A stretch of 64,000 nucleotides of DNA from Alistipes sp. (lineage in GTDB: Bacteria > Bacteroidota > Bacteroidia > Bacteroidales > Rikenellaceae), in assembly GCA_017398555.1 (NCBI GenBank), contig JAFQFV010000025.1:1-64000 (forward strand), given 5' to 3'. The position numbers were made by a program, and so were the translations under genes. The stretch's first letter is position 1, and every line of letters starts with the position of its first letter. Shown here in pieces: positions 43,445-53,074 of this stretch. Under the pieces are notes generated by a model. It was not told the DNA's origin. It saw only the letters and a list, made by a program, of their open reading frames with translations, and did not search any database.

Positions 43445-45745
43445 TTATTTTTTTGACGAATTTACAATCTTCATACAAGCCTCATAGGTTGCACTCTCCG
43501 GCTTAACGCCCTTTGGCAGACGGTAGTTCTTACCCTTATAGGCGATATAGGCACCATAACGGCCATTCTTGATGACAAGGCTCTTATCCTCAGCAAAGGT
43601 CTTGAGTGGCACATTTGCCGCTGCGGCCTGCTCCTGCTGCTGGCGGATAAGCTCTACTGCACGCTCGTATGAGACGGTGTATGGATCATCGCTCTTTGCA
43701 AGGGATGCGAATGACTTTCCGTAGCGCACATAGCCACCGAACTTACCGATACCGACAACAACCTCCTCGCCCTCATAGACACCTACCGTGCGAGGCAGAG
43801 CAAAGAGCTCCAAAGCCTCCTCAAGGGTGATTGACTCGATAAGCTGACCCTTCTTGAGTGATGCGTACTGCGGTTTGCCGCCCTCTGCCGCCTCAATCTC
43901 AACCATAGGGCCATAGCGACCGATACGAGCCTTAACAGTATGGCCTGTAGTTGGATCTACACCAAGCTCCCTTACAGCCTGCTGATGGGTGGTAACCTGT
44001 GTGCCGATTGCAGCATCTACCATCTTATGGAATGGGGTGTAGAAGGTCTCAATCATATTTACCCACTGCAGCTCGCCATCTGCAATACGGTCAAACTCCT
44101 TCTCGACATTTGCCGTGAAGTTATAGTCCATAATCATTGCAAATTGAGCCTCAAGGTAGTCATTTACAACCATACCGATATCGGTTGGGCTAAGGCGATT
44201 CTTCTCTGTACCATAGCTCTCGTAAGCCACCTTCTCGGTGATATTTGCTCCGCGCAGGGTGAGTGCAGTATAGTTGCGCTTCTGTGCAGGGCGAGAGCTC
44301 TTCTCGACATAGCCACGAGTGATAATGGTAGAGATTGTCGGAGCATATGTTGATGGACGGCCGATACCCAGCTCCTCAAGGCGTTTTACGAGCGATGCCT
44401 CGTTATAGCGCATTGGCGGCTGTGTAAAGCGCTCGGTAGCAACTACAGAGTGGTACTTTACCCTCTCTCCCTCCTTAAGATGAGGAAGGGTTGCTATCTG
44501 CTCGCCATCCTGATTCTCCTCCTCAACGCTCTCCGAGTAGAGGCGCATAAAGCCATCAAAACGCATTGTATCGCCGGTAGCCACGAAGTGATCCTCGCTG
44601 CCTGACATTGCGATATTGATAGTTGTGCGGTCGATATCTGCAGGGACCATCTGCGAAGCTACTGTACGCTTCCAGATAAGGTCATAGAGGCGCTTCTCTA
44701 CAGCTGTACCCTCAATCTCGCGGCGATCGATATATGACGGACGGATAGCCTCGTGAGCCTCCTGCGCACCCTTACTATGGGTGGTATAGTTGCGCGGATT
44801 TGAGTACTTCTCGCCAAAGAGCTCTGTAACCTCCTTCTTGCAAGCATTAATGGCAAGTTGTGAGAGGTTTACCGAGTCAGTACGCATATAGGTAATAAGA
44901 CCCTGCTCGTAGAGGCGCTGTGCAACCGACATTGTCTGCGAAACAGACATACCGAACTTTCGCGCAGCCTCCTGCTGGAGGGTCGAGGTGGTAAATGGCG
45001 GTGCAGGATAACGCTTTGTAGGCTTAACCTCGCTATGTACAACGGTAAACTCCGCCTGCTTACAGCGCTCAAGCATTGCCAAAGCCTGCTCCTTATCGGC
45101 AAAGCGCTGTGAATACTCAGCCTTGAAGAGGGTCTTCTGCTCATCCTCTACAGAGTAGAACTGAGCCACCACGCGGTAGTAGCTTGTTGAATTATGAGCG
45201 ATAATATCGCGCTCGCGCTCAACGATAAGTCTTACAGCAACGCTCTGCACACGGCCTGCCGAGAGTGCCGGTTTTACCTTCTTCCAAAGGATTGGAGAGA
45301 GCTCAAAGCCCACAATACGGTCAAGCACACGGCGTGCCTGCTGGGCATTGACAAGGTTCAAATCTACTGTACGCGGATTCTCGATAGCCTTGAGAATTGC
45401 ATTCTTTGTAATCTCGTGAAAGACGATACGGCGTGTGCGCTCAACAGGCAGACCCAGCACCTCGGTAAGGTGCCAAGCGATAGCCTCTCCCTCGCGGTCT
45501 TCATCGGATGCCAACCACACAGCATCCACCTTCTTTGCGAGTTTTGACAGCTCATCCACAACCTTCTTCTTCTCGGCCGATATCTCATAACAAGGGGCAA
45601 AGTTCTGCTCAATATCCACACCCAGACCCTTCTTTGCCAGGTCGCGGATATGTCCGAAGCTGGACTTTACGATATAATCTTTACCGAGAAACTTCTCTAT
45701 AGTTTTCGCCTTGGCAGGCGACTCTACGATAACCAGATTTTGCAT
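43445..45745 (-). CDS. topA: DNA topoisomerase I
   Basis: A 766-residue type IA topoisomerase; the start MQNLVIVESPAKAKTIEKFL is chosen because the family begins there, although the frame stays open upstream. The Toprim acidic triad is in SDEDREGEAIAWHL, the catalytic tyrosine in GLITYMRTDSVNLS, with RPSTYAPTISTI further on. The C-terminus carries repeated GRYGPMVEIEAAEGG-like, GKFGGYVRYGKSF and NGRYGAYIAYKGKNYRLP units and no zinc fingers, normal in Bacteroidota. It relaxes negative supercoils. Confidence 0.97.
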   Translation of the reverse strand: MQNLVIVESPAKAKTIEKFLGKDYIVKSSFGHIRDLAKKGLGVDIEQNFAPCYEISAEKKKVVDELSKLAKKVDAVWLASDEDREGEAIAWHLTEVLGLPVERTRRIVFHEITKNAILKAIENPRTVDLNLVNAQQARRVLDRIVGFELSPILWKKVKPALSAGRVQSVAVRLIVERERDIIAHNSTSYYRVVAQFYSVEDEQKTLFKAEYSQRFADKEQALAMLERCKQAEFTVVHSEVKPTKRYPAPPFTTSTLQQEAARKFGMSVSQTMSVAQRLYEQGLITYMRTDSVNLSQLAINACKKEVTELFGEKYSNPRNYTTHSKGAQEAHEAIRPSYIDRREIEGTAVEKRLYDLIWKRTVASQMVPADIDRTTINIAMSGSEDHFVATGDTMRFDGFMRLYSESVEEENQDGEQIATLPHLKEGERVKYHSVVATERFTQPPMRYNEASLVKRLEELGIGRPSTYAPTISTIITRGYVEKSSRPAQKRNYTALTLRGANITEKVAYESYGTEKNRLSPTDIGMVVNDYLEAQFAMIMDYNFTANVEKEFDRIADGELQWVNMIETFYTPFHKMVDAAIGTQVTTHQQAVRELGVDPTTGHTVKARIGRYGPMVEIEAAEGGKPQYASLKKGQLIESITLEEALELFALPRTVGVYEGEEVVVGIGKFGGYVRYGKSFASLAKSDDPYTVSYERAVELIRQQQEQAAAANVPLKTFAEDKSLVIKNGRYGAYIAYKGKNYRLPKGVKPESATYEACMKIVNSSKK

Positions 45746-45860
45746 CCTAATATCTTTTATATACTCTTGCGCAGCCCCATCTGAAGACCACTTAGTTCTA
45801 TCTGACGACAAAAATAAACAGTCTTCGACAATCGGGATATTACGCTACAATTAACTCAGT

Positions 45861-47570
45861 TTACTTAATCATTGTATAGGTCATCTCCAAATGGATTGGA
45901 GCACCGGCAGCAGACGAACCCTGAAGTTCTGTATGCTTAAAGGTGAATGGCGATACCGCCTCAGGACCTATAAAGATTGTTCGAGAGACAATACTCTCGT
46001 CATAATCCTCCAACTTCTCAAGGGAGTTCACGTAGTTACACAGACGCTGCATAAAGCCTGTGATATCCATCTCATAGCAGCCACGGGTACGATTCAGATA
46101 ACCGCCGTATGCAAGGCTTGAACCTGACTGTGTCTCATATACCGGATCGTAGTCTGCAATGCAGTTGAGATTGCTGTAACCCACATACGAGCCCAGACGA
46201 GAGATAAACTTATCCATCAGCGGAGTAAGCGTTGCCGCATTGCTGATATTATCAGCCCAGACATAGCTTGCACTCTTCATATAGATATACAAGCGGCACT
46301 GGTTTACACCGATAGCGCGATACTTGCTACCATCCTTATCGTTGGTATATGCTCTCTGAATCTGCTGCAAGAACTCATCTGTAAAGTAGAGCTCGGTAGC
46401 AACACCTGCCAGGCCCTCTACATAACACTCGGCAACCTCATCACGAGAGCTATTTGGCAACTTATTACCCGACTCATCGTAAGCGTCGATATTAAGCGCA
46501 CCAATCAGTGAGCCTGAGTAGTCGTGCTCCACCTTATTTACAGAGATATTGATTGCACCCTCAACACCAGGGACATACTGTCCATAGTTAGTTGTATAAG
46601 GCTCAATAGACTCATCATAGAAGTAGAAGTTTGCACCTATAGTATCCTGAATGAGTGTAGGGTCCTTCGGATTGCGATTTCGACCCTGCAACTGCAGACC
46701 TGACGACTTGAGGTCGAAGCTATAGAGTGCTCCGCGCTTTGACCTATCCACACTCTCAAGAACAGGCTTGATATAGATGCCGTGGAAGGCCTGCTGCCAA
46801 TTCTTCTCGCTGCTATAGAGGCTATCCACATCGCGTGCGTAGCCATCCCACTCGCTATTTGTGTCGTAATCCTCCGGAATGAGCATCATTCGGCGAACGA
46901 AGTCCCAAGTCTGACCGTTACGCGACATATCTACCGGAGTAAGGTCGATAGAGGTGGTTGTAGGGCCTGTCTTCTTACCATCAGGGAAGACAAAGGTGAA
47001 GAGTGGTTTAGTCTCGTCATAAGCCTTTGTAATATCGCAGTTGGTATATGCAGTGGTATCCTTTGCATCCACAACGCTACCCAGCAGCGGCTTTGTCAGC
47101 TCATAAATCTCATACCTTACCGGAGTGAGGGTATCAACGCCATAGTCGTTGATTGTAAGAATGAGCGACAGAGTATCGAAGATTGGTCTGTAACCGAAGC
47201 CCGTCTCCTTATCCACGCTATTCATAAAGAGTATAGACGATGCCAGAGCCGAGCTACGCATACCAAAGGTATCGCTATGCTCAACGCCGATATAGCCATA
47301 CGAAATATTGCTTGAGAGCAGTGAGTCGGTACGATAGAGCGAGGTACGGAAGAAGTTACCCTCCTCAGAGTCATACACGCTCTTATCATCGTCACTTGCT
47401 GCTGCGTTAAAGCGCAGAACCTTACCACCCTTGAATGTAAGATGGCGCATCTCCATCTTCTGGTGGTCAGGGATAATATCGTAACCCAATTCACTATCTA
47501 CATCTGCCGAGCAGCCTACAGCAAACAGCGCTACAGCTGCACAGAGTATCAATCTAAAACAGTTCATCAT
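45861..47570 (-). CDS. DUF4270 lipoprotein
   Basis: A 569-residue exported lipoprotein. I start at ATG 47568-47570 (MMNCFRLILCAAVALFAVGC), which gives a good signal with lipobox AVGC; the frame continues upstream but lacks a reason to start there. The mature start SADVDSELGYDIIPD is the hallmark of DUF4270, a Bacteroidota family of unknown function that is often next to the short starch-synthase-like gene. It overlaps that gene's 3' end by 17 bp. Probably at the outer membrane. Confidence 0.82.
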   Translation of the reverse strand: MMNCFRLILCAAVALFAVGCSADVDSELGYDIIPDHQKMEMRHLTFKGGKVLRFNAAASDDDKSVYDSEEGNFFRTSLYRTDSLLSSNISYGYIGVEHSDTFGMRSSALASSILFMNSVDKETGFGYRPIFDTLSLILTINDYGVDTLTPVRYEIYELTKPLLGSVVDAKDTTAYTNCDITKAYDETKPLFTFVFPDGKKTGPTTTSIDLTPVDMSRNGQTWDFVRRMMLIPEDYDTNSEWDGYARDVDSLYSSEKNWQQAFHGIYIKPVLESVDRSKRGALYSFDLKSSGLQLQGRNRNPKDPTLIQDTIGANFYFYDESIEPYTTNYGQYVPGVEGAINISVNKVEHDYSGSLIGALNIDAYDESGNKLPNSSRDEVAECYVEGLAGVATELYFTDEFLQQIQRAYTNDKDGSKYRAIGVNQCRLYIYMKSASYVWADNISNAATLTPLMDKFISRLGSYVGYSNLNCIADYDPVYETQSGSSLAYGGYLNRTRGCYEMDITGFMQRLCNYVNSLEKLEDYDESIVSRTIFIGPEAVSPFTFKHTELQGSSAAGAPIHLEMTYTMIK

Positions 47571-48363
47571 AGAATCTTGTATAGTTGTCATAAAAACCAT
47601 CCTGCTCAGGCGATACATAGTCCAGCACCTTCTTACCCGCAGCGCGAGCCTCATCGAGAAACTTCGCATCGACAGCTGCCGAACCTGCGATAACGCCATC
47701 AACCTGAGACATAACGAAACGATAGAGATTTTCGTATGAAGGGTTGTCAATAATTGATATATTTTCATCAACAATGCCCTCGCCCTCAATCTTGCTACGC
47801 AACTGACTGCTCAGCGGTTTCTCAAAACGATCCTCGTAGAGAGATGTTACAATCTTCACGTCGCGGAAGATAGGGTCGTTGTTGAAGACCTTACGCAGAT
47901 AGAGCGGTGCGATAGATGAGAACCAGCCGTGACAATGCACAACGTCAGGAGTCCAACGCAGCTTCTTTACAGTCTCAAGCACACCGCGAGCGAAGAAGAC
48001 CATACGCTCGTCATTATCCTCAAACTCTGCTCCATTCTCATCTGTAACCACTGCACGACGAGAGAAGAAGTCCTCATTGTCGATAAAGTATATCTGAATA
48101 CGAGCAGATGGGATAGATGCCACCTTGATAATGAGCTGGTGATCGTCATCGTCAATAATCAGGTTCATACCCGACAGACGGATTACCTCGTGGAGCTGAT
48201 TGCGGCGCTCATTGATGCAGCCATAACGCGGCATAAAGGTACGAATCTCGTTACCACGCTCCTGCATTGCCTGCGACAACTCACGACAGAGCTTTGACTC
48301 CTCTGTCTCCGGGAGATAAGGCATTATCTGCTGACAAATATAGAGTATCTTGTGTTTTGCCAT
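47554..48363 (-). CDS. Short GT5 (glycogen/starch synthase N-domain) protein
   Basis: A 269-residue protein that matches only the N-terminal GT-B half of glycogen synthase (PF08323): ILYICQQIMPYLPETEES, a region like RTFMPRYGCINERRNQLHEV, and VVHCHGWFSSIAPLYLRK. The C-terminal donor-binding half is missing, yet the gene is intact and this short form is common in Bacteroidota. It may bind an acceptor glucan or have lost catalysis. It lies 21 bp after queA and overlaps the DUF4270 gene. Confidence 0.85.
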   Translation of the reverse strand: MAKHKILYICQQIMPYLPETEESKLCRELSQAMQERGNEIRTFMPRYGCINERRNQLHEVIRLSGMNLIIDDDDHQLIIKVASIPSARIQIYFIDNEDFFSRRAVVTDENGAEFEDNDERMVFFARGVLETVKKLRWTPDVVHCHGWFSSIAPLYLRKVFNNDPIFRDVKIVTSLYEDRFEKPLSSQLRSKIEGEGIVDENISIIDNPSYENLYRFVMSQVDGVIAGSAAVDAKFLDEARAAGKKVLDYVSPEQDGFYDNYTRFYDELF

Positions 48364-48384
48364 AATTCAACGATAATTTACTTA

Positions 48385-49434
48385 CTACAAAATCAACATC
48401 GCATCACCATAGGTACCAAAGCGATAGCCCTCAGCAACGGCAACCTCGTATGCCTTCATAACATGGTCATAACCGCCAAATGCAGCCACCATCATAAGCT
48501 GTGTAGAGCCCGGAAGGTGGAGGTTTGACACCATTGCATCGGCAACGGTAAAGTCGTATGGAGCAAAGATGAACTTATTTGTCCATCCCGACTGCGGTTT
48601 AATCATTCCGTGAGTTGAGACAACGGTCTCAAGTGTTCGCATAACGGTTGTGCCGACAGCAACAATCTTATGGCCTTCGGTCTTGGCAGTATTAATCTCC
48701 TCGGCACTCTGCTCGGTTACGAAGAACTGCTCTGAATCGACCTTATGCTTTGACAAATCCTCAACATCTACGCTGCGGAAGTTACCCAAACCTGCGTGCA
48801 GAGTGATAAATGAGCGGTCGATGCCCTTAATCTCCATCCACTTAAGCAGATGCTTCGAGAAGTGCATACCTGCGGTCGGAGCCACAACGGCGCCCTCCTT
48901 CTCTGCGAAGATTGTCTGGTAGCGCTCGGCATCCTCAGGCTCTACAGTCTTACGCACCCAACGTGGCAGCGGAGTCTCTCCGAGGCGGTAGAGGGTATCC
49001 TTAAACTCCTCATACGAGCCATCATAGAGGAAACGGAGGGTACGACCACGAGAGGTTGTGTTATCGATAACCTCTGCGCCCAGAATATCATCCTCACCGA
49101 AGTAGAGCTTATTGCCGATACGAATCTTACGTGCAGGATCTACAAGCACATCCCACAGACGCAGCTCACGATTAAGCTCACGCAGCAGGAAGATCTCAAT
49201 CTCGGCACCGGTCTTCTCCTTATTACCATACAGGCGCGCAGGAAAGACCTTTGTATCGTTGAACACAAAGCGGTCCTTCTCCTCGAAATAGTCCAGAATG
49301 TCCTTAAAAATTCGATGCTCAATCTCACCTGTATCGCGGTGCACGACAATCAGGCGCGACTCATCACGATTAATCTCCGGATACTGTGCAATCAGCTCCG
49401 GCTTAAAATCGAATCCGTAATTTGAAAGTTTCAT
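48385..49434 (-). CDS. queA: S-adenosylmethionine:tRNA ribosyltransferase-isomerase
   Basis: A 349-residue QueA, which adds the epoxycyclopentane ring from SAM to 7-aminomethyl-7-deazaguanine in tRNA (queuosine synthesis). Motifs include [63 protein letters not shown] and [17 protein letters not shown]. Full length. It lies between truB (52 bp upstream) and the GT5 gene, a common Bacteroidota order. Confidence 0.97.
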   Translation of the reverse strand: MKLSNYGFDFKPELIAQYPEINRDESRLIVVHRDTGEIEHRIFKDILDYFEEKDRFVFNDTKVFPARLYGNKEKTGAEIEIFLLRELNRELRLWDVLVDPARKIRIGNKLYFGEDDILGAEVIDNTTSRGRTLRFLYDGSYEEFKDTLYRLGETPLPRWVRKTVEPEDAERYQTIFAEKEGAVVAPTAGMHFSKHLLKWMEIKGIDRSFITLHAGLGNFRSVDVEDLSKHKVDSEQFFVTEQSAEEINTAKTEGHKIVAVGTTVMRTLETVVSTHGMIKPQSGWTNKFIFAPYDFTVADAMVSNLHLPGSTQLMMVAAFGGYDHVMKAYEVAVAEGYRFGTYGDAMLIL

Positions 49435-49486
49435 ATATAGTCTTTTGCGTTTTTACAAAAAGCATATCATTTATTTTACGAAAAAA

Positions 49487-50197
49487 TCATCTTTTTGTTT
49501 CACACTCTGACAATTTTTTCAAAAAATCTTCGAGTTGCCATGCATTTTCCACATTAAACTCGCCACTTGCTGTGCGACGAAGGGATGTCAGGTAGGCACC
49601 ACTATTTACCGCCTCGCCAATCTCCTGGGCAAGCGAGCGGATATATGTACCCTTGCTGCACTCTACGCGAATACGGATTTTTGGCAGGTCATACTCCTCC
49701 AAAGTGAGCGAATAGATGTTGATGAGTGCCTTCTTCAACTCTATCTCCTCGCCCTGACGTGCAAACTCGTAGGCACGCACGCCCTCAACCTTCTTTGCCG
49801 AGTAGAGAGGTGGCGACTGCAATCGTTCGCCCTCAAGGCTATGCAGAGCCTCCTCCACCATTTGGCGGGTGATGTGCTCTGTGGGGTAGGTCTTATCCAC
49901 CGGATGCTCCATATCGAAGCTCGGCGTAGTTGCACCCAGCATCAGCTCGGCAACATACTCCTTACGCTCCGCCTGAAGCGCATCCACGCGCTTTGTCGCA
50001 CGGCCTATACAGACAAGCAGAATACCCGTAGCAAGGGGGTCAAGTGTGCCGGCATGGCCGACCTTAATCTTTCGGTAGCCCATACGCTGAAGGCGGAACT
50101 TAACCTTGCGGACAACATCTGCCGAGGTCCACTCTAACGGTTTGTCGATAACGGCAACATAGCCATCCTCGACCAAATTTATATCTTTTAACTCCAT
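49487..50197 (-). CDS. truB: tRNA pseudouridine-55 synthase
   Basis: A 236-residue TruB. The catalytic aspartate is in KVGHAGTLDPLATGILLVCIG and the substrate-binding SAKKVEGVRAYEFAR and CSKGTYIRSLAQEIG segments are present. It lacks the C-terminal PUA domain of longer TruB proteins, as usual here. It starts one base after the uppP stop codon, so the two are tightly linked. Confidence 0.96.
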   Translation of the reverse strand: MELKDINLVEDGYVAVIDKPLEWTSADVVRKVKFRLQRMGYRKIKVGHAGTLDPLATGILLVCIGRATKRVDALQAERKEYVAELMLGATTPSFDMEHPVDKTYPTEHITRQMVEEALHSLEGERLQSPPLYSAKKVEGVRAYEFARQGEEIELKKALINIYSLTLEEYDLPKIRIRVECSKGTYIRSLAQEIGEAVNSGAYLTSLRRTASGEFNVENAWQLEDFLKKLSECETKR

Positions 50198-50198
50198 A

Positions 50199-50987
50199 CT
50201 ATAACAACGATGCTACAAGCGCTACAACACCTACCACGCCGCAGTAGATTGCAAACCAAATCAACTTTCCGCGCTTGACAATATCAATCATCCACTTACA
50301 AGCGATACAGCCTGTGACAAATGCCGACACAAAGCCTGCAACAAGCGGTAATATATCCACTCCGCCGCCAAAATCGCCCTTTACAATATCGAGCAGAGCA
50401 TTTCCCAAAATCGGAGGCAGAACCATCAGAAACGAGAACTGCGCCACACTCTGCTTCTGATTTCCCAGCAGCAGACCCGTTGCGATAGTGGTACCTGAGC
50501 GGGATAGACCCGGAAGTACCGCCACAGCCTGCGAAAGACCGATAATAAATGAGTCGCGATAGGAGATTGTATCCTTCTGACGCGGCTTTGCGTAGTATGC
50601 AAAGGCGAGAAGCGCCGAGGTTATGAGCAACATAATACCCACCACAACAACAGACGAAAACGCCGCCTCGATATAGTCCTTAAAGAATAGGCCTACAATA
50701 CCGACAGGAATCATCGAGATTACAATCTTCAGAATATAGGCCTGCTCCTCGGTAAAGGTACGGCTGAACAGTCCCTTAATCAGTCGCCAAACCTCCGCCC
50801 AAAGAACGACGATTGTACTCAGTACAGTTGCTGCGTGGAGTGTAAGGCTGAAGGTGAGATTGCTCTCGGGATCGAGATTTGTACCAAGCAACTCATTTGC
50901 AAGCTGCAGATGGCCACTGCTCGACACGGGCAGAAACTCCGTAAGTCCCTGCACAATACCCAATATTATCGCCTGAAGTGTATCCAT
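50199..50987 (-). CDS. uppP: Undecaprenyl-diphosphatase
   Basis: A 262-residue BacA-type UppP, which recycles the lipid carrier for cell-wall and polysaccharide synthesis. The start is ATG 50985-50987 ([20 protein letters not shown]). The two active-site regions are [18 protein letters not shown] and [17 protein letters not shown], within a multi-helix membrane protein. It heads the uppP-truB-queA-GT5-DUF4270-topA run. A TACCTTTG box lies 37 bases upstream (51024-51031). Confidence 0.96.
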   Translation of the reverse strand: MDTLQAIILGIVQGLTEFLPVSSSGHLQLANELLGTNLDPESNLTFSLTLHAATVLSTIVVLWAEVWRLIKGLFSRTFTEEQAYILKIVISMIPVGIVGLFFKDYIEAAFSSVVVVGIMLLITSALLAFAYYAKPRQKDTISYRDSFIIGLSQAVAVLPGLSRSGTTIATGLLLGNQKQSVAQFSFLMVLPPILGNALLDIVKGDFGGGVDILPLVAGFVSAFVTGCIACKWMIDIVKRGKLIWFAIYCGVVGVVALVASLL

Positions 50988-51040
50988 AGTGGTATCAGTA
51001 TTCAAAAGGTCGAAAAATCGCACAAAGGTAGTAAAAATTC

Positions 51041-51073
51041 AAAAAAACAAAAAATCCCGCCGCAGCGGGATAT
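51041..51073 (-). terminator. Terminator of the thioredoxin-like lipoprotein gene
   Basis: Stem TCCCGC / GCGGGA with loop CGCA, then a leftward T run. It overlaps the promoter region of uppP. Confidence 0.75.
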
Positions 51074-51141
51074 TAATAAACAATTCTTAACCTCATTATC
51101 AAAGATTTTTGCTTTCGGGGCTATTGATTGTAAGCGAGTTG

Positions 51142-53016
51142 TTACAAGCCCAGCTCCTTTTTGAGGCTTTTGACCATCTTATTGTGGTCGCGGAACTGGT
51201 TTGCAAGGGTGTATGTTCCGTCTCGTTTCACAAACACATACGATGGAATGGCGTCGATGTTAAACTGCTTGCAGAGGTGCTCCCACTGCTGCTCATTCAG
51301 GCGGTAGTGTATGCCCTTGATGGTCGGAATGGTCTTTACATAGGAGGTGATATCTGAGGTGTGATTTGCGATGTAAATCCACACCATATCCTTATGGGCC
51401 AGCTCGCCCGACTTAAGTGGTTCGTTGTTATTCAGCGCCAGGTTGCACGGGCCGCACCAGGTGTTCCAGAAGTCTACCACCACAACCTTGCCCTTATGCG
51501 GTGCCACGATGGCGTCAAAGAGCTTTGAGAGTGGTACATCAGGTGCAGGGGTGATAAGGTTGCTCGATGTTGCCAGCAACTCTATTGCGCGGGCTTGCGC
51601 CTGCTCGCAGACGCGGGCAAAGTATGGGTTGTCCCAGCCCTTCATCTCTTTAAGGGTCTGGGCGCTAAGCTTGCCAGAGGTAGCATCCTTCAGCGCCATA
51701 GAGGCGGGGTTGAAGTATCGTGCATTGCCATACTTGGCGGCGTTGTTTATATCGAGCTTTGTGGCACTGATAATATTTGAGTGTGGGTGGAGCAACAGCT
51801 TAGGGTCGGAGATGTCGAACAGGTCAGTCACAAGGGCTATATGCTCGTCTGGAATCTGCTCGAGGTTAATCTCGAGGCTGTCGTCGTAGCCATTGTGCGC
51901 ATAGATGCCATATTCGCGGTATCCATTGGCAAAGACTACGGCCCGTATTGCAGCAAGCTTGAGGGTTATCTGGTGGTAAATCTTTGCCATTGCGTGAGCC
52001 TCAACCTGCTCGAGGGCATGCATAGCGTCGTGATACTGGGCAATAATCTTGGCGGTATACTCCTCGGCGCTAATGTAGCAATCTTCGACGGTTGATGGTA
52101 TGCCTGCAAGGCCTATCTTTATCTGCTCTAACTGCGGGCAGTCGGGAATATTGTTAAGGTTGTCGTAGATACTGCCCGAGGTGTATATCGGTACAAGATC
52201 CATCTTCGGTTTGTCGGTCTTGCGCTGCTGCGTGAGGTCGCAGTTGATGTAGCTAAGGTCGTGGTATACATCGACAGTCTCGCCCGGTGCAATGCGGAAT
52301 GCACGCATAGCCACGCTGTATGGCGCAACGATATTGCAACATACCGTGCCCTGCTGAGTGAAGGTGTAGCTACCTACGCCCGTCTGCGGGTCGATGTTGA
52401 TTGTCACGCTCTGCCCACGCGGCGGCTCGAGTGGGTTTAGGAAGATGGCCTTTATGCTTGTTCCCATCTCGGGTTTGTAGCCCAAGAGGTGGAGGTTAAT
52501 TGTCGACTCGGCAATGTCGTAGACATAGTCGGGTATGTCGGTTATATTGTCAGCCGTAATCTTGACACTCTTAGGTAGTCCGCGCTTGTATGGTGAGCTG
52601 CTTTTGCCCGTAAGGTCAATACCGTATAGATTCCAGTTGCCGCGCTCTGTGCCCTCTGAGAGGTCAAACTTCTTTGTCGAGAGTGGCAGTGGCTCGAAGT
52701 GTAGCACCAATAGCGAGTCGCCATCCTCGGGCATATGCAGTTTCTGACCAAGTGTAACACCCTCAGAACCTACAATATTGTAGCGCTGGCCGTCGGCGAT
52801 AAGCTCTGTCTTGTCAGAGACAGTTATCCACCACTTTGGCAGGTGGTATGCCCTGATATGCAGCGAGGTGAGGCTGTCGGTAAGCGTAACCTTCTCGATG
52901 ATAACGGAGTTTGTGTTTGCCGACTCGAGTGTCGGGAAGTCGATGCACCTTGGTTTAGGGGTGCAGGATGTAAGTGAGAGCAGCAGTGCTGCAAGTGGTA
53001 ATAATCTTCTCTTCAT
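51142..53016 (-). CDS. Lipoprotein with C-terminal thioredoxin (TlpA-like) domain
   Basis: A 624-residue lipoprotein (MKRRLLPLAALLLSLTSC). The first 480 or so residues are a beta- and helix-rich region without a recognised family, perhaps DUF4369-like in part. Residues about 495-624 are a TlpA/AhpC-type thioredoxin fold: VVDFWNTWCGPCNLAL (CGPC at 521-524), IPSYVFVKRDG (cis-proline). Such proteins are periplasmic reductants or partners of outer-membrane systems in Bacteroidota. Single gene. Its third-position base use looks more GC-rich than adjacent genes. Confidence 0.78.
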   Translation of the reverse strand: MKRRLLPLAALLLSLTSCTPKPRCIDFPTLESANTNSVIIEKVTLTDSLTSLHIRAYHLPKWWITVSDKTELIADGQRYNIVGSEGVTLGQKLHMPEDGDSLLVLHFEPLPLSTKKFDLSEGTERGNWNLYGIDLTGKSSSPYKRGLPKSVKITADNITDIPDYVYDIAESTINLHLLGYKPEMGTSIKAIFLNPLEPPRGQSVTINIDPQTGVGSYTFTQQGTVCCNIVAPYSVAMRAFRIAPGETVDVYHDLSYINCDLTQQRKTDKPKMDLVPIYTSGSIYDNLNNIPDCPQLEQIKIGLAGIPSTVEDCYISAEEYTAKIIAQYHDAMHALEQVEAHAMAKIYHQITLKLAAIRAVVFANGYREYGIYAHNGYDDSLEINLEQIPDEHIALVTDLFDISDPKLLLHPHSNIISATKLDINNAAKYGNARYFNPASMALKDATSGKLSAQTLKEMKGWDNPYFARVCEQAQARAIELLATSSNLITPAPDVPLSKLFDAIVAPHKGKVVVVDFWNTWCGPCNLALNNNEPLKSGELAHKDMVWIYIANHTSDITSYVKTIPTIKGIHYRLNEQQWEHLCKQFNIDAIPSYVFVKRDGTYTLANQFRDHNKMVKSLKKELGL

Positions 53017-53074
53017 GTGCTTGTTTTAATGCGTTTGTCTGTGTATAAGACTGAAAAAAAGGCGAAATATTACA

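Noticed and set aside
45746-45811. A 22-residue N-terminal extension of topA
   Set aside because: The family begins at MQNLVIVESPAKAK; the extra codons are not typical and lie in the gap before the gene.
47571-47789. A longer N-terminus for the DUF4270 lipoprotein
   Set aside because: It would run far into the GT5 gene and hide the clear lipoprotein signal that begins at 47570.
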